From Bacteroidia bacterium (GTDB lineage Bacteria; Bacteroidota; Bacteroidia; NS11-12g; UBA955), in the NCBI GenBank assembly GCA_023254645.1, contig JALRLA010000040.1:1-19852 (forward strand): 19,852 nt of DNA, read 5' to 3'. This document shows, piece by piece, positions 7,817-15,700 of this stretch. The notes beneath the pieces were generated by a model. It saw only the letters and a program-made list of their open reading frames with translations, made no database searches and was not told the DNA's origin. Position 1 is the stretch's first letter. Each line of letters starts with the position of its first letter. The position numbers and the translations under genes were made by a program.

Positions 7817-8236
7817 ATGAGATTTGCATTCATGAGTTTGCTGGCCTTGGGTTTGACTTGGGTCTCTGCTTGTAAGACGGAAGAACCCTCTGTCCCCGTT
7901 GATGGCGGTAAGTTCGAGGTAAAAATGACCATTACGCCCGCATTGCCTGATAATGCGCAAAGTGCGGCTTCGCTCTCATCCAATATTGGTTGGTTGATCA
8001 ATGCTGCCGGTGGGTTTTCGAGCAAAACCTCAACGGCTTACGATGTGAAATCAGCCGATGTGGTCAACATGAACATCAGCTTCAGCACAGACGAATACAT
8101 GTGCCGCGAGGTCAAATTGGAAGCTATTTTGAACGGCAAGGTGTTCAAGACCGGCAATTTTACCATGGGTATGGCCAATCCTTCGGTGGGCTGCAACCAT
8201 GGCACGACGGCCAATTGGGCCGTGGCCATTCCCTAA
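7817..8236 (+). CDS. Lipoprotein of unknown function
   Basis: The 139-residue protein starts with a lipoprotein signal: a hydrophobic stretch ending VSAC, with C19 the predicted lipidated residue followed by KTEE. It is therefore membrane-anchored, likely at the outer membrane. The mature part is a beta-rich domain (KFEVKMTITP, VVNMNISFSTD, REVKLEAILNG) with two further cysteines (YMCREV and VGCNHG) that could bond. No family is recognised. An upstream GTG in frame at 7802 lies inside the promoter-like element, so ATG 7817 is chosen. The next gene starts nine bases after the stop. Confidence 0.75.
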   Translation: MRFAFMSLLALGLTWVSACKTEEPSVPVDGGKFEVKMTITPALPDNAQSAASLSSNIGWLINAAGGFSSKTSTAYDVKSADVVNMNISFSTDEYMCREVKLEAILNGKVFKTGNFTMGMANPSVGCNHGTTANWAVAIP

Positions 8237-8241
8237 ATTCG
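8234..8241 (+). promoter_or_regulatory. Candidate -7 element of the barrel gene, overlapping the previous stop codon
   Basis: TAAATTCG has one mismatch to TAnnTTTG. Its first three bases are the TAA stop of the lipoprotein gene, and CATC separates it from ATG 8246. If functional, the barrel gene has its own promoter inside the upstream gene. Confidence 0.35.
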
Positions 8242-8245
8242 CATC

Positions 8246-8986
8246 ATGAAATTGCGCATTTGGGCCTTGTTGTTGTTTGCCTGGGTCACGACGGCTTGGT
8301 CCCAAACGGGCCTTCCCAAAGAGGTCGTTCACTTGAAGAATGGTTCTGTCTTGCGCGGAACCATCACCGAATGGGTGCCCGAAGTGAGTTTGACCATTCA
8401 GTTGGCCGGTAACTCTGTGTTCGTGTGCCCCATTGGAGATGTGGCCAAAGTAACTCGGGAATTTGCCCCATCGTCTTCAGAAGAGCCCAAAGTGCTTCGC
8501 GCGGCGCCTGTTTCTCAAGAGTTTGAATTTTTCGCCTCATTGGGCTACGGCATCAGCAGCGGCAAGTACGGCTTGGATGTCACCAATTTCAACTTGGGTT
8601 ACGGTAAGAATTTGACGGCCAATCATTTCGTCGGATTGGGCACCGGCCTTCGTTATTTTTTAACCGAAAACGAGTTTGCTATGATGCCTTTTTATGCCGA
8701 ATACCGCGGTCGTATGGAGCGTGGCAACATTTCCCCTTATACCCGCATAGCCTTGGGGTATTCCTTGAATTTGAGTCAAGGCATTGAAAACTCAGGTGTA
8801 TTGTTCAACCCCCGTATTGGTTTGGAATTTAATGCAGGAGCTTCTCGTTTGTCGTTTGACATGGGCTATCAAACCCAGCAAATGCCGTTTTTGGTGTTGA
8901 ATGCTACTGACCCTTGGAACCCCTATTTCGACAAGATCTACCGCTTTAGCGAAGCCTTGTGCTTCAATCTGGGTCTGTTGTTTTAA
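8246..8986 (+). CDS. Outer-membrane beta-barrel-like protein
   Basis: The 246-residue protein has a signal peptide (1-19, ending TTAWS|Q). Residues about 24-72 form a small N-terminal module (VVHLKNGSVLRGTITEW ... SVFVCPIGDVAKV) of the kind seen in Bacteroidota surface proteins, where it precedes a barrel. Residues about 90-246 show alternating amphipathic strands (EFEFFASLGYG, NFNLGYGKNL, VGLGTGLRYF, MMPFYAEYRG, YTRIALGYSL, LSFDMGYQ). The protein ends LCFNLGLLF with a terminal Phe, a typical signal for insertion by the BAM complex. Substrate or partner is unknown. Confidence 0.78.
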   Translation: MKLRIWALLLFAWVTTAWSQTGLPKEVVHLKNGSVLRGTITEWVPEVSLTIQLAGNSVFVCPIGDVAKVTREFAPSSSEEPKVLRAAPVSQEFEFFASLGYGISSGKYGLDVTNFNLGYGKNLTANHFVGLGTGLRYFLTENEFAMMPFYAEYRGRMERGNISPYTRIALGYSLNLSQGIENSGVLFNPRIGLEFNAGASRLSFDMGYQTQQMPFLVLNATDPWNPYFDKIYRFSEALCFNLGLLF

Positions 8987-9032
8987 CCCATATTCGAATT
9001 TATTTGATATACGCTATCTGGGGCTTGATGGT

Positions 9033-9040
9033 TACCTTTA
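9033..9040 (+). promoter_or_regulatory. Candidate -7 element of the metalloprotease gene
   Basis: TACCTTTA matches seven of eight positions of TAnnTTTG and is followed by AGGT and ATG 9045. A TTTG at 9003-9006 is too far upstream (26 bases) to be a normal -33 partner. Confidence 0.35.
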
Positions 9041-9044
9041 AGGT

Positions 9045-10814
9045 ATGAAATTGGCTCGTATTGGAATTGTATGCTTCCTGTCTTTTTTGGCAACAAAGTT
9101 AGGGGCACAAACAAGCGCCTGTGCCCTTTCTCCCATTGCTGTTGAAGACCGAATTTCCGAATCTGAAGAAGCCGTTTGGGCAGAAGAATCGGGTCGTTTG
9201 TGCACCTGGGATGACCAGCATAAAACCCTGGTAACCCTGCATAGAATGGATATCAAGCACCGCTGGATGGGATCCTCAAGTGCCGAGCAAATATGGGTTC
9301 TAACCGAAGGTGGTCAATTGGGTTCCTTGGGAAGAACCGTTTTTGGAGCGGCTCAAATCAATCCTGGTCAACAAGGCGTTTTCCTGCTAAAAAAGGTGGA
9401 AGGCCGAACCTTTGAAAGGCAAAATCTACCCCTGGTGTACGAGTTGGTCTGTGGGCCACAAGGGCAGTTTTCACTCACAGAGGGTGAAATGATAGACTGT
9501 TGGGGCGGTGTCTCTGAATCGTTTGAGGCTTTTCAATCGCAGTATTTTTCGCAGTCGTCGCCCATGGCATCGCTCAGCGCTGCACCCTCAAAGGTTGGGT
9601 CAAGGGCCAACGCTTCTATTGCAAGCATGAGTCCCAATCCGATCATTGGGGGCATGCAAACCTTGACCATTGAAGGTTCTGGTTTTGGGGCTAATCAAGG
9701 CAATTCATACGTGTCATTTGCGCGAGATGGGGTTGCCTATTTCGATGCCAATACCGCCAAGGGTTTTGTATACAAGAGCTGGTCAGATAGCAAAATCGAG
9801 ATGGAGGTTCCAGAAACCTATAGCGGCAAAGTGCGCGTCTATGTGAACGGCATTTATGGAGAGTCGGCTGATGTCTTGCACGTCAAAGCCAATGTGGGCA
9901 CGGCCACGCTCAATCCTCGGGAATACTTCCATTTGTGGAATTTGAACGAGAACGGCGGCCATACCTGGTACATGCGCCGCGACCTGTACAACAACGCCGA
10001 GGCGAGAGCCTGTATCGAAGGTGTCTTTGCTGAGTTTCGGTGCAAAACAGGAGTGAATTATACCTTGACGCGCCAATCCACCTGGGTCAAAAGCGATTTG
10101 GGCGATGGCGTCAATGCGTTGATGTTCGATAGCGTTGGTTACGAGCTGCCCAATGGGGTCGTGGCTTACTATGAGCAACTTTGGTATTCCTGCATTCTAG
10201 GGGGTCGCACCTTTTACTACGTGGTAGGTCAAGAATTGCGCATCTCCAAACGCTTTGATTATTACTATGGCAAAGGCAGCATTCCCCAAGGTAAAAATGC
10301 CAAGCTGTCTTATGTGCTGTTCCACGAATTGGGACATTCGCTTCAATTGGGTCATGTCAATGAAGATGGAGAAAGCATGCATCCGGTGGTGCAAGCCTTG
10401 CCAGCTGACAATTGGAACATGCGTGATACGCTGACCACCTTTGATGTGAAAGCCGGGCGCTATTTGGTTCAAGAGTCTCAGCAATTTGATTTTCGAGCCT
10501 GTGGTGTCAGCCCCATGTCAACCATTAGCAATTGTGCCGATGTTTATGGTGAAAACGCCGGCTTGTCGCTATCAACAACCCGCCTAACACTGTCGGTTTT
10601 ACCCAATCCAAGCCATGGAAGAGCCCAGTTGATGATAAATGTGGATCGCCCCGACGCACTAGAGATGAGCATCGTGAATGCCTCTGGTCAGCAGGTTTAT
10701 CAGGCCTCCCTTCAAGGCGATCAACACAGCTTACCCGATTTGCCTTCAGGACTGTATTTCATTTCAGTGTCGGGCCAGGAATTGCTCGGATTCACCCGCT
10801 GGGTGGTAGACTAA
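9045..10814 (+). CDS. Secreted matrixin-like zinc metalloprotease with TIG domain and T9SS sorting domain
   Basis: A 589-residue extracellular protease exported by the type IX system. Order of parts: signal peptide (1-21); unassigned N-terminal region (about 22-180); IPT/TIG immunoglobulin-like domain (about 188-283), starting IASMSPNPIIGGMQTLTI and carrying GSGFG; catalytic domain (about 295-480); T9SS type A sorting domain (about 510-589), starting LSVLPNPSHGRAQL. The zinc motif HELGHSLQLGH has ligands H427, H431 and H437 and catalytic E428. M445 in ESMHP gives the metzincin Met-turn eight residues after the third His, the matrixin (M10-type) spacing. About ten cysteines are in the mature protein. 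Substrate specificity cannot be inferred. It stands 58 bases after the barrel gene and is followed by strong inverted repeats. Confidence 0.9.
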   Translation: MKLARIGIVCFLSFLATKLGAQTSACALSPIAVEDRISESEEAVWAEESGRLCTWDDQHKTLVTLHRMDIKHRWMGSSSAEQIWVLTEGGQLGSLGRTVFGAAQINPGQQGVFLLKKVEGRTFERQNLPLVYELVCGPQGQFSLTEGEMIDCWGGVSESFEAFQSQYFSQSSPMASLSAAPSKVGSRANASIASMSPNPIIGGMQTLTIEGSGFGANQGNSYVSFARDGVAYFDANTAKGFVYKSWSDSKIEMEVPETYSGKVRVYVNGIYGESADVLHVKANVGTATLNPREYFHLWNLNENGGHTWYMRRDLYNNAEARACIEGVFAEFRCKTGVNYTLTRQSTWVKSDLGDGVNALMFDSVGYELPNGVVAYYEQLWYSCILGGRTFYYVVGQELRISKRFDYYYGKGSIPQGKNAKLSYVLFHELGHSLQLGHVNEDGESMHPVVQALPADNWNMRDTLTTFDVKAGRYLVQESQQFDFRACGVSPMSTISNCADVYGENAGLSLSTTRLTLSVLPNPSHGRAQLMINVDRPDALEMSIVNASGQQVYQASLQGDQHSLPDLPSGLYFISVSGQELLGFTRWVVD

Positions 10815-10843
10815 GCCGTTGGTGGCTCCTTTCTTGATGTGCT

Positions 10844-10860
10844 TTACGGATTTTCCGTAA
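10844..10860 (+). repeat. Perfect inverted repeat, 7-bp arms, 3-base loop
   Basis: TTACGGA and TCCGTAA are separated by TTT. It lies 30 bases after the protease stop. It could act as a terminator stem, but only three Ts follow and the arms are AT/GC mixed, so an operator or RNA element is as likely. Confidence 0.7.
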
Positions 10861-10864
10861 TTTC

Positions 10865-10899
10865 CCAACTACGGGTTAGTTGAAACCCGTAAAAGTTGG
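10865..10899 (+). repeat. Long interrupted stem-loop (13 paired bases)
   Basis: CCAACT-ACGGGTT on the left pairs with AACCCGT and AGTTGG on the right, with the six-base loop AGTTGA and a three-base AAA bulge on the right side. It begins four bases after the first hairpin and shares its ACGG/CCGT core. It lies 54 bases before the ATG at 10954, so it may be a regulatory site or a structured leader for the two membrane-protein genes. Confidence 0.7.
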
Positions 10900-10953
10900 C
10901 CGGTTTTCATTTGCGATCTCTGCGAAATTGCTGTCAACCAATTCCATGAGTTA

Positions 10954-11268
10954 ATGAATTACTACTTAGCCATTCCTACAGTTGAATTGTCAGATGCCTG
11001 TGAATTTCTAGCCGCCTCTCTTTTGGTCGGTTTGTTTCCCCTTTTGTTTTTCTGGGCTGGGGCTATTGGAAGCCTGTCAATTATTTATGACCGCCTCAGT
11101 TTGCGAGGTTTGGGATTGTTTTCATTGGCTTTGTTCTTGGCTGTTATATGGGTAGTATTGTTGGTGTCTATCGTTCATAAAGGAAAGTTTGAAAACCGAG
11201 ATGAATTGCTGATACTAGGACTCTGCGGTGGCTTGTGCTTGGCCGCATGGCGAATAGGAAAATGGTAA
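10954..11268 (+). CDS. Small integral membrane protein, unknown function
   Basis: The 104-residue protein is mostly hydrophobic, with about three membrane segments: roughly 15-43, 49-74 and 86-100. The connecting loops carry YDRLSLRG and HKGKFENRDE. No family is recognised. Its last seven bases overlap the start of the next gene (ATG 11262), which points to coupling and perhaps to physical partnership. Two inverted repeats lie immediately upstream. Confidence 0.65.
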   Translation: MNYYLAIPTVELSDACEFLAASLLVGLFPLLFFWAGAIGSLSIIYDRLSLRGLGLFSLALFLAVIWVVLLVSIVHKGKFENRDELLILGLCGGLCLAAWRIGKW

Positions 11269-11849
11269 AAATTATAGGCAATGCTCTGCTGCTCGTGATG
11301 GTGTTTTTGGCTTCTTGCCGATCTCCTCGATCAACCATGGAGTTCGGTTCTGGAAATGTTCAGAATCTCCCAGAGAATGCTCCGGCATTCATAGAAGCTG
11401 AGGCGGTTCAAGCTTCTGAGTGGAATGCGTCGGAAAAATCATCAACTCTGGTTGAACGAATCGCCCATTCAGAGACAACTAAGTCAGTAGAAAAAAAATC
11501 CAAATGCCACCTTGCCATTGAACCGCAATCTTTAGCATCAAAGGAAACCCCTTCTGAAGTGAAAAAGCCCAAGTTGCAAACAGTGGGATTTTCGATGTTG
11601 TCGGTTTTGAGTTTGTATTCGTTGGTTTATTTGTTGTTTTTGGCTCCTTGGGTTTGGGCGCTATGGCAGGCTTCGGGTGTCTTCGGGTTTGTGGTTTTTC
11701 TAATCGTTTTGAGTGCGATTTTCAAAGGGCTATTTCTCATGAGTGCCCGTCATGTACGGGCCTTGGTGAAGTCTGATGCTGGACTCAGAAAGCCCCGCTC
11801 TTGGGCCGTTTGGATGACCCTTTTGCTATTGATTTTGCTGTCTTGGTAA
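11262..11849 (+). CDS. Lipobox-bearing membrane protein, unknown function
   Basis: The 195-residue protein from ATG 11262 begins with a lipoprotein-type signal ending LASC (C19 the predicted lipid site). A polar, charged linker (about 20-108, rich in Ser, Glu and Lys) follows, then a hydrophobic C-terminal half with about three membrane segments (about 112-137, 141-163 and 177-194). N-lipidation plus C-terminal membrane helices is an uncommon mix, though Bacteroidota have other short proteins built this way. The frame is open upstream to a GTG at 11235, but starting there would bury the signal. It overlaps the preceding gene by seven bases and stops four bases before the convergent gene's distal stop. 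Confidence 0.65.
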   Translation: MVKIIGNALLLVMVFLASCRSPRSTMEFGSGNVQNLPENAPAFIEAEAVQASEWNASEKSSTLVERIAHSETTKSVEKKSKCHLAIEPQSLASKETPSEVKKPKLQTVGFSMLSVLSLYSLVYLLFLAPWVWALWQASGVFGFVVFLIVLSAIFKGLFLMSARHVRALVKSDAGLRKPRSWAVWMTLLLLILLSW

Positions 11850-11853
11850 CCGA

Positions 11854-12228
11854 TTATTTCCCCTTGGACCCCCACACATACCCCAACCCAACGGCCAGGT
11901 TCCATTGGGCAGATGGCGCCTTTTAAAAGGTACCTACATTCACTTGCCAATGGTTGAATCGCGAATAGGCTTGAATACCGAGTCCTGGTGTAATGGAGCT
12001 TCCGACAGCGACTTTTTGGTATTTCAAGGTGGGAACGAATTGAAGACCCAAACAGGTGGTTCCACGGGTTGAAACAAAGCCAGGACCCCCGCAATTCACA
12101 TAGATGGCTTGGTCCAAATTGGTCAAGATGTTGAGTTGGCCCATTGGGCGGTTGAACCGAGCCGGTTCGCTCTCGGCGTAAACCGAAAGACTTCGGAGCC
12201 ACAACAACCCCATTACCAAGCGTTTCAT
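11854..12228 (-). pseudogene. Outer-membrane-like protein gene interrupted by an in-frame TAA
   Basis: From ATG 12228 (MKRLVMGLLWLRSLSVYA, a signal peptide) the frame runs 101 codons to a TAA at 11923-11925. The same frame then continues for 22 more codons (KAPSAQWNLAVGLGYVWG...) to a second TAA at 11854-11856. The downstream piece has the alternating aromatic/glycine pattern of a terminal beta-strand and completes the strands before it (LGIQAYSRF, HWQVNVGTF). With it, the gene ends just four bases from the convergent gene's stop, like other convergent pairs here. The ATG overlaps the stop of the SRPBCC gene (ATGA at 12225-12228). The likely lesion is one base, for example Tyr TAT/TAC to TAA. 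The shorter 101-residue protein may still be made, and a sequencing error is possible. Function unknown. Confidence 0.6.
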
Positions 12229-12647
12229 CGTCTTTCGCAATAACTCTTGAAGTTCTCTAGGATGGCTTGCCACCCGCCGCGTTGCATCTCTTCGGAGTTT
12301 TGGGTCTCGGGAACGAATCGCTCGAGGACGCGAACACCGCCCTCAATTTCCGAAAAGTCAACCTCCACATATCGGCTTTCGCCCAGGTCTTCGCCTAGAG
12401 AATAGGCGACATGGCTCATGGGCTCAATGGCACGGTATTAACCCCAGAAATCGAAGCTAAAAGAGCCGTCTTTGGCGGCCATGGTGTTGCAGAATTTGCC
12501 CCCCACCACAAAGTCGGCCTCAGCCTTTGGGCAATGCCAAGAATCGGCAGCAAAGTTCCAGCCTACAATGTGTTGGCTTTGGTTGAAACAGTTCCAAACG
12601 TGCTCCAAGGGAGCGTTGACAATGACTTCGACTTCGATGAGGTTCAT
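12225..12647 (-). pseudogene. SRPBCC / AHSA1-like START-fold protein gene interrupted by an in-frame TAA
   Basis: From ATG 12647 the frame encodes MNLIEVEVIVNAPLEHVW..., with WNFAADSWHCPKAEADFVVGGKF and DGSFSFDFWG, the standard N-terminal half of AHSA1-type SRPBCC proteins. A TAA at 12438-12440 follows. The same frame resumes with YRAIEPMSHVAYSLGED and ends VPETQNSEEMQRGGWQAILENFKSYCERR-like sequence, the expected C-terminal half with the QxGWQxxLxNF helix. Together the halves make 140 codons including the internal stop, the normal size for the family, with no frameshift. The interruption replaces one codon in the FDFxGxYxxIxP stretch. The frame is open upstream to GTG 12698, but the family start fits 12647. 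Either a recent nonsense mutation or a base-call error explains it. Confidence 0.75.
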
Positions 12648-12653
12648 GGCAGG

Positions 12654-12661
12654 CGAAAATA
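12654..12661 (-). promoter_or_regulatory. Candidate -7 element of the SRPBCC operon
   Basis: On the minus strand this reads TATTTTCG, one mismatch to TAnnTTTG, six bases before ATG 12647. Its survival suggests the two-gene operon was recently functional. Confidence 0.3.
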
Positions 12662-12702
12662 AGGCTCGATCGACCAATTTTAAGCGGGCCCCAGACACGA
12701 AT

Positions 12703-12725
12703 GATATTGTAAAAACTACAATATC
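12703..12725. repeat. Perfect 8-bp inverted repeat upstream of the glucanase gene
   Basis: GATATTGT and ACAATATC are separated by the seven-base spacer AAAAACT. It lies 12 bases upstream of the candidate -7 box of the glucanase gene, where a -33 element would sit, and between two divergent transcription units. This fits a dimeric repressor or activator site; a transcribed hairpin is less likely because it lies upstream of the presumed start. Confidence 0.65.
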
Positions 12726-12737
12726 AACACAAAGGCC

Positions 12738-12745
12738 TACCTTCG
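12738..12745 (+). promoter_or_regulatory. Candidate -7 element of the GH81 gene
   Basis: TACCTTCG has one mismatch to TAnnTTTG and lies ten bases before ATG 12756. Confidence 0.35.
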
Positions 12746-12755
12746 AAGGAACCCC

Positions 12756-15700
12756 ATGAAGAAAATTCTCGCTATTGCTTTTGCCCTAGTGGCTCTTTCA
12801 TGTGCCACAGCCCAAACCGTTAAGGTGGGCAGCGGTAGCTATACCACGGCTTTCCCCGGTACCGATGTGGCCGGGAGAAACTCGTATCCGCAGGGGGTGC
12901 CCTACCTGATCGATTCCTTGAAGTCGAAACCGGTTCCCACCAACGACTGGTGGTCGGCCAAGTTGAACAACGCCCATTGCAGCAACCTGTTCAATTACCC
13001 TTTGACCATGAAGACGACGGCCAGCGGCCTGGTCACTTCGTACATTCCTTGGGGTGTAATCAGCGACATCGAACCCATCATCGTGGGGGTAAGCGGTTTG
13101 AACGCAAGCGCGGCTTATGTGGCGGAATACAGCGACTGGCTCATCGCCTTGGAATGGAAGAGCGGCGGGCATCGTTTGCAGGCCCGCACCGGCATGGGCA
13201 TGCCCTTTGTCTACTACCAGAAAGACTCGGCCGACGAGGTAAAAATCACCGTCAATAGCGGCAAGGTGAGCATCAACAATGAGGTGGTTTTGATCGAAGA
13301 CGCTTACAACGGGGCTGACTTCGTGGTCTATGGCCCCAGCGGATGCACCTGGTCCAAAAGCGGTTCTACCCTTACTTCTGATTTGGACGGGCACAATTAT
13401 TGGTCGGTGTTGATGCTGCCCCATAGCCGTAGCAGTTTTGCCAATGCCATCGATTCCTTTCAGCGCTATGCTTATGTCGAGCCCGTCAACACTCACACGG
13501 AATGGTCCTATACCGCTTCGACGAGCCAGGTGAGCACCACCTTCAGCCTAGACGTTCAGGTGCACGAAGGCAGCGATAGTTTGCCCTTGCAAGGTTGGTT
13601 GCCCCACCAGTGGTCCCACTCCAGCAAAGGCCCTAGCGATTACCTCAGCCAGTCTTATCCTAGCATTCGCGGTCAGCTCAAATTGCTGCCTGCCTTAAAC
13701 TACAGCGTGTCGCATACCTTTCGTGGCATTCTGCCCACCTTGCCCTATGTCGACTACTTGAGCGAGGGTTTTGACGCGGCCGCCTTGCAGTCCAAAATCA
13801 GCGATTTGCAGTATGAGGGTTTGAGCACTTGGACCGATTCGTACAACGAAGGCCAGGTGATGAACCGCTTGATCCAAACCGCCCGCATCGCCCACGAAAT
13901 GGGCAACGACGAGGCCGTTCAAGCCATTCTCAAAACGGTGAAAAGCCGCCTGGAGAACTGGTTGACCCACCAATCGCCCGAGGTAGCCTTCTTGTTTTAT
14001 TACCACAAGACCTACAGCACCTTGATCGGTTACCCCGCCGGTCACGGCCAAGACGGCAACATCAACGACCACCATTTTCACTGGGGTTATTTCATTCACG
14101 CCGCCTCCTTTATTGAAGAATTCGAGCCCGGGTGGGCGCAAGATTTTGGCCCCATGGTGAACCTCTTGGTTCGCGATGCGGCCTCTAGCGACCGTCAGGA
14201 TACCCTGTTTCCGTTTTTGCGCAACTTCAACCCCTTTGCCGGCCATTGTTGGGCCAACGGCTTTGCGAGTTTCCCTCAGGGCAACGACCAAGAATCTACC
14301 TCTGAGAGCATGCAGTTCAACTCTTCCCTCATTCACTGGGGCAGCATTACGGGCAACGACGCCATTCGGGATCTGGGCATTTATCTGTATTGCACGGAGC
14401 AATCGGCCATCGAGGAGTACTGGTTTGACCAAAAGAAACGCAACTTGGGCCCCAATCAAAACTATGCCTTGGTGAGTCGCGTATGGGGCAACTCACACGA
14501 CAATGGCACCTTCTGGACTAACGACATCGCGGCCTCGTACGGCATTGAATTGTATCCCATTCACGGTGGTTCGTTCTACTTGGCCCACGACTCTGCCTAC
14601 CATCGCCGTTTGTGGAACGAGATGGCCAAGAATACCGGCATTTTGACCCACCAGGCCAACGACAACCTCTGGCACGACATCTATTACCAATACCTGGCTT
14701 ACATCGATGCGCCCAAGGCCATTCAATTGTACAACGTTAATGGGCAGCGCAACCTCAAGTTCGGTGTTTCTGATGCCCAGACCTACCACTGGTTGCACTC
14801 CTTGAACCGCTTGGGTCGCTTGCAGCCTCAGATCACGGCCAATCACCCCTTGGCGGTGGCCTTCAATAAAGACGGCGAGACCATTTACGTGGGCAAGAAT
14901 TACGGGGCTGATACCCTGGTGGTGACCTTCTCAGACCAATACGAATTGACGGTTCCTCCTCGTCGCTTGGTGACCAGTCTCGATGGCGATGTGAAGCTGA
15001 GCATCAGCAGCGAATTTGCCCAATACTACAAGGGTACCGACGTGAGCTTTCAGATCGACTCTTTGAGTGATAATATTGATTCCTTGCGGTTTATGCTGAA
15101 TTCGAAATGGGTCTCTACCCAGAGTTCTGGACCTTACTCCTATTCGGCCGCCAACATGCCCGTGGGTCAGTATTCCATGCAAGCCTGGGCCTACAAAGGT
15201 GGTAAGGTTTCTCTGAGCAATGTCTTGACGGTGATTGTGGGCGAACAATGGCCCTACAAACGAGCCAGCCGCAGCATTCCCGGCACCATTGAAACCGGCC
15301 ATTACGACGAATTCGAAGGGGGCAGAGGCCAAGGCATCAGCTATGTTGACTTTGGAGCTGCAAACCTGGGCAATTTCCGCACGACCGAATCGGTTGATGC
15401 TTCGCAAGACCCCGCAGAAGGGGCCATTTTGACTTGGATTGAAGCCGGCGAATGGACCGAATACACCGTCAATGTGGCCCAAGATGGTCTCTACTCTTGC
15501 CAGATTCGCTATGCCAATGGCAATGCCCAACGCGGTGGCTTGATGATCCTTGAATTGGATGGAAAGGCCCTGCACAGCGGGGTCGATTTCCCCAGCACCG
15601 GCAAGTGGGAAACCTTCCAATCGGTGACCATTAACAACCTGAGTATGCAGCGTGGCAAGCGCATCTTGCGTTTGAACTTTGCCGCATCAGGCGCCAATTT

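Noticed and set aside
11854..12647. Reassigned TAA codon in this organism
   Set aside because: TAA ends many intact genes here (for example at 3519, 5440, 7763 and 17006), so a general code change cannot explain the internal stops.
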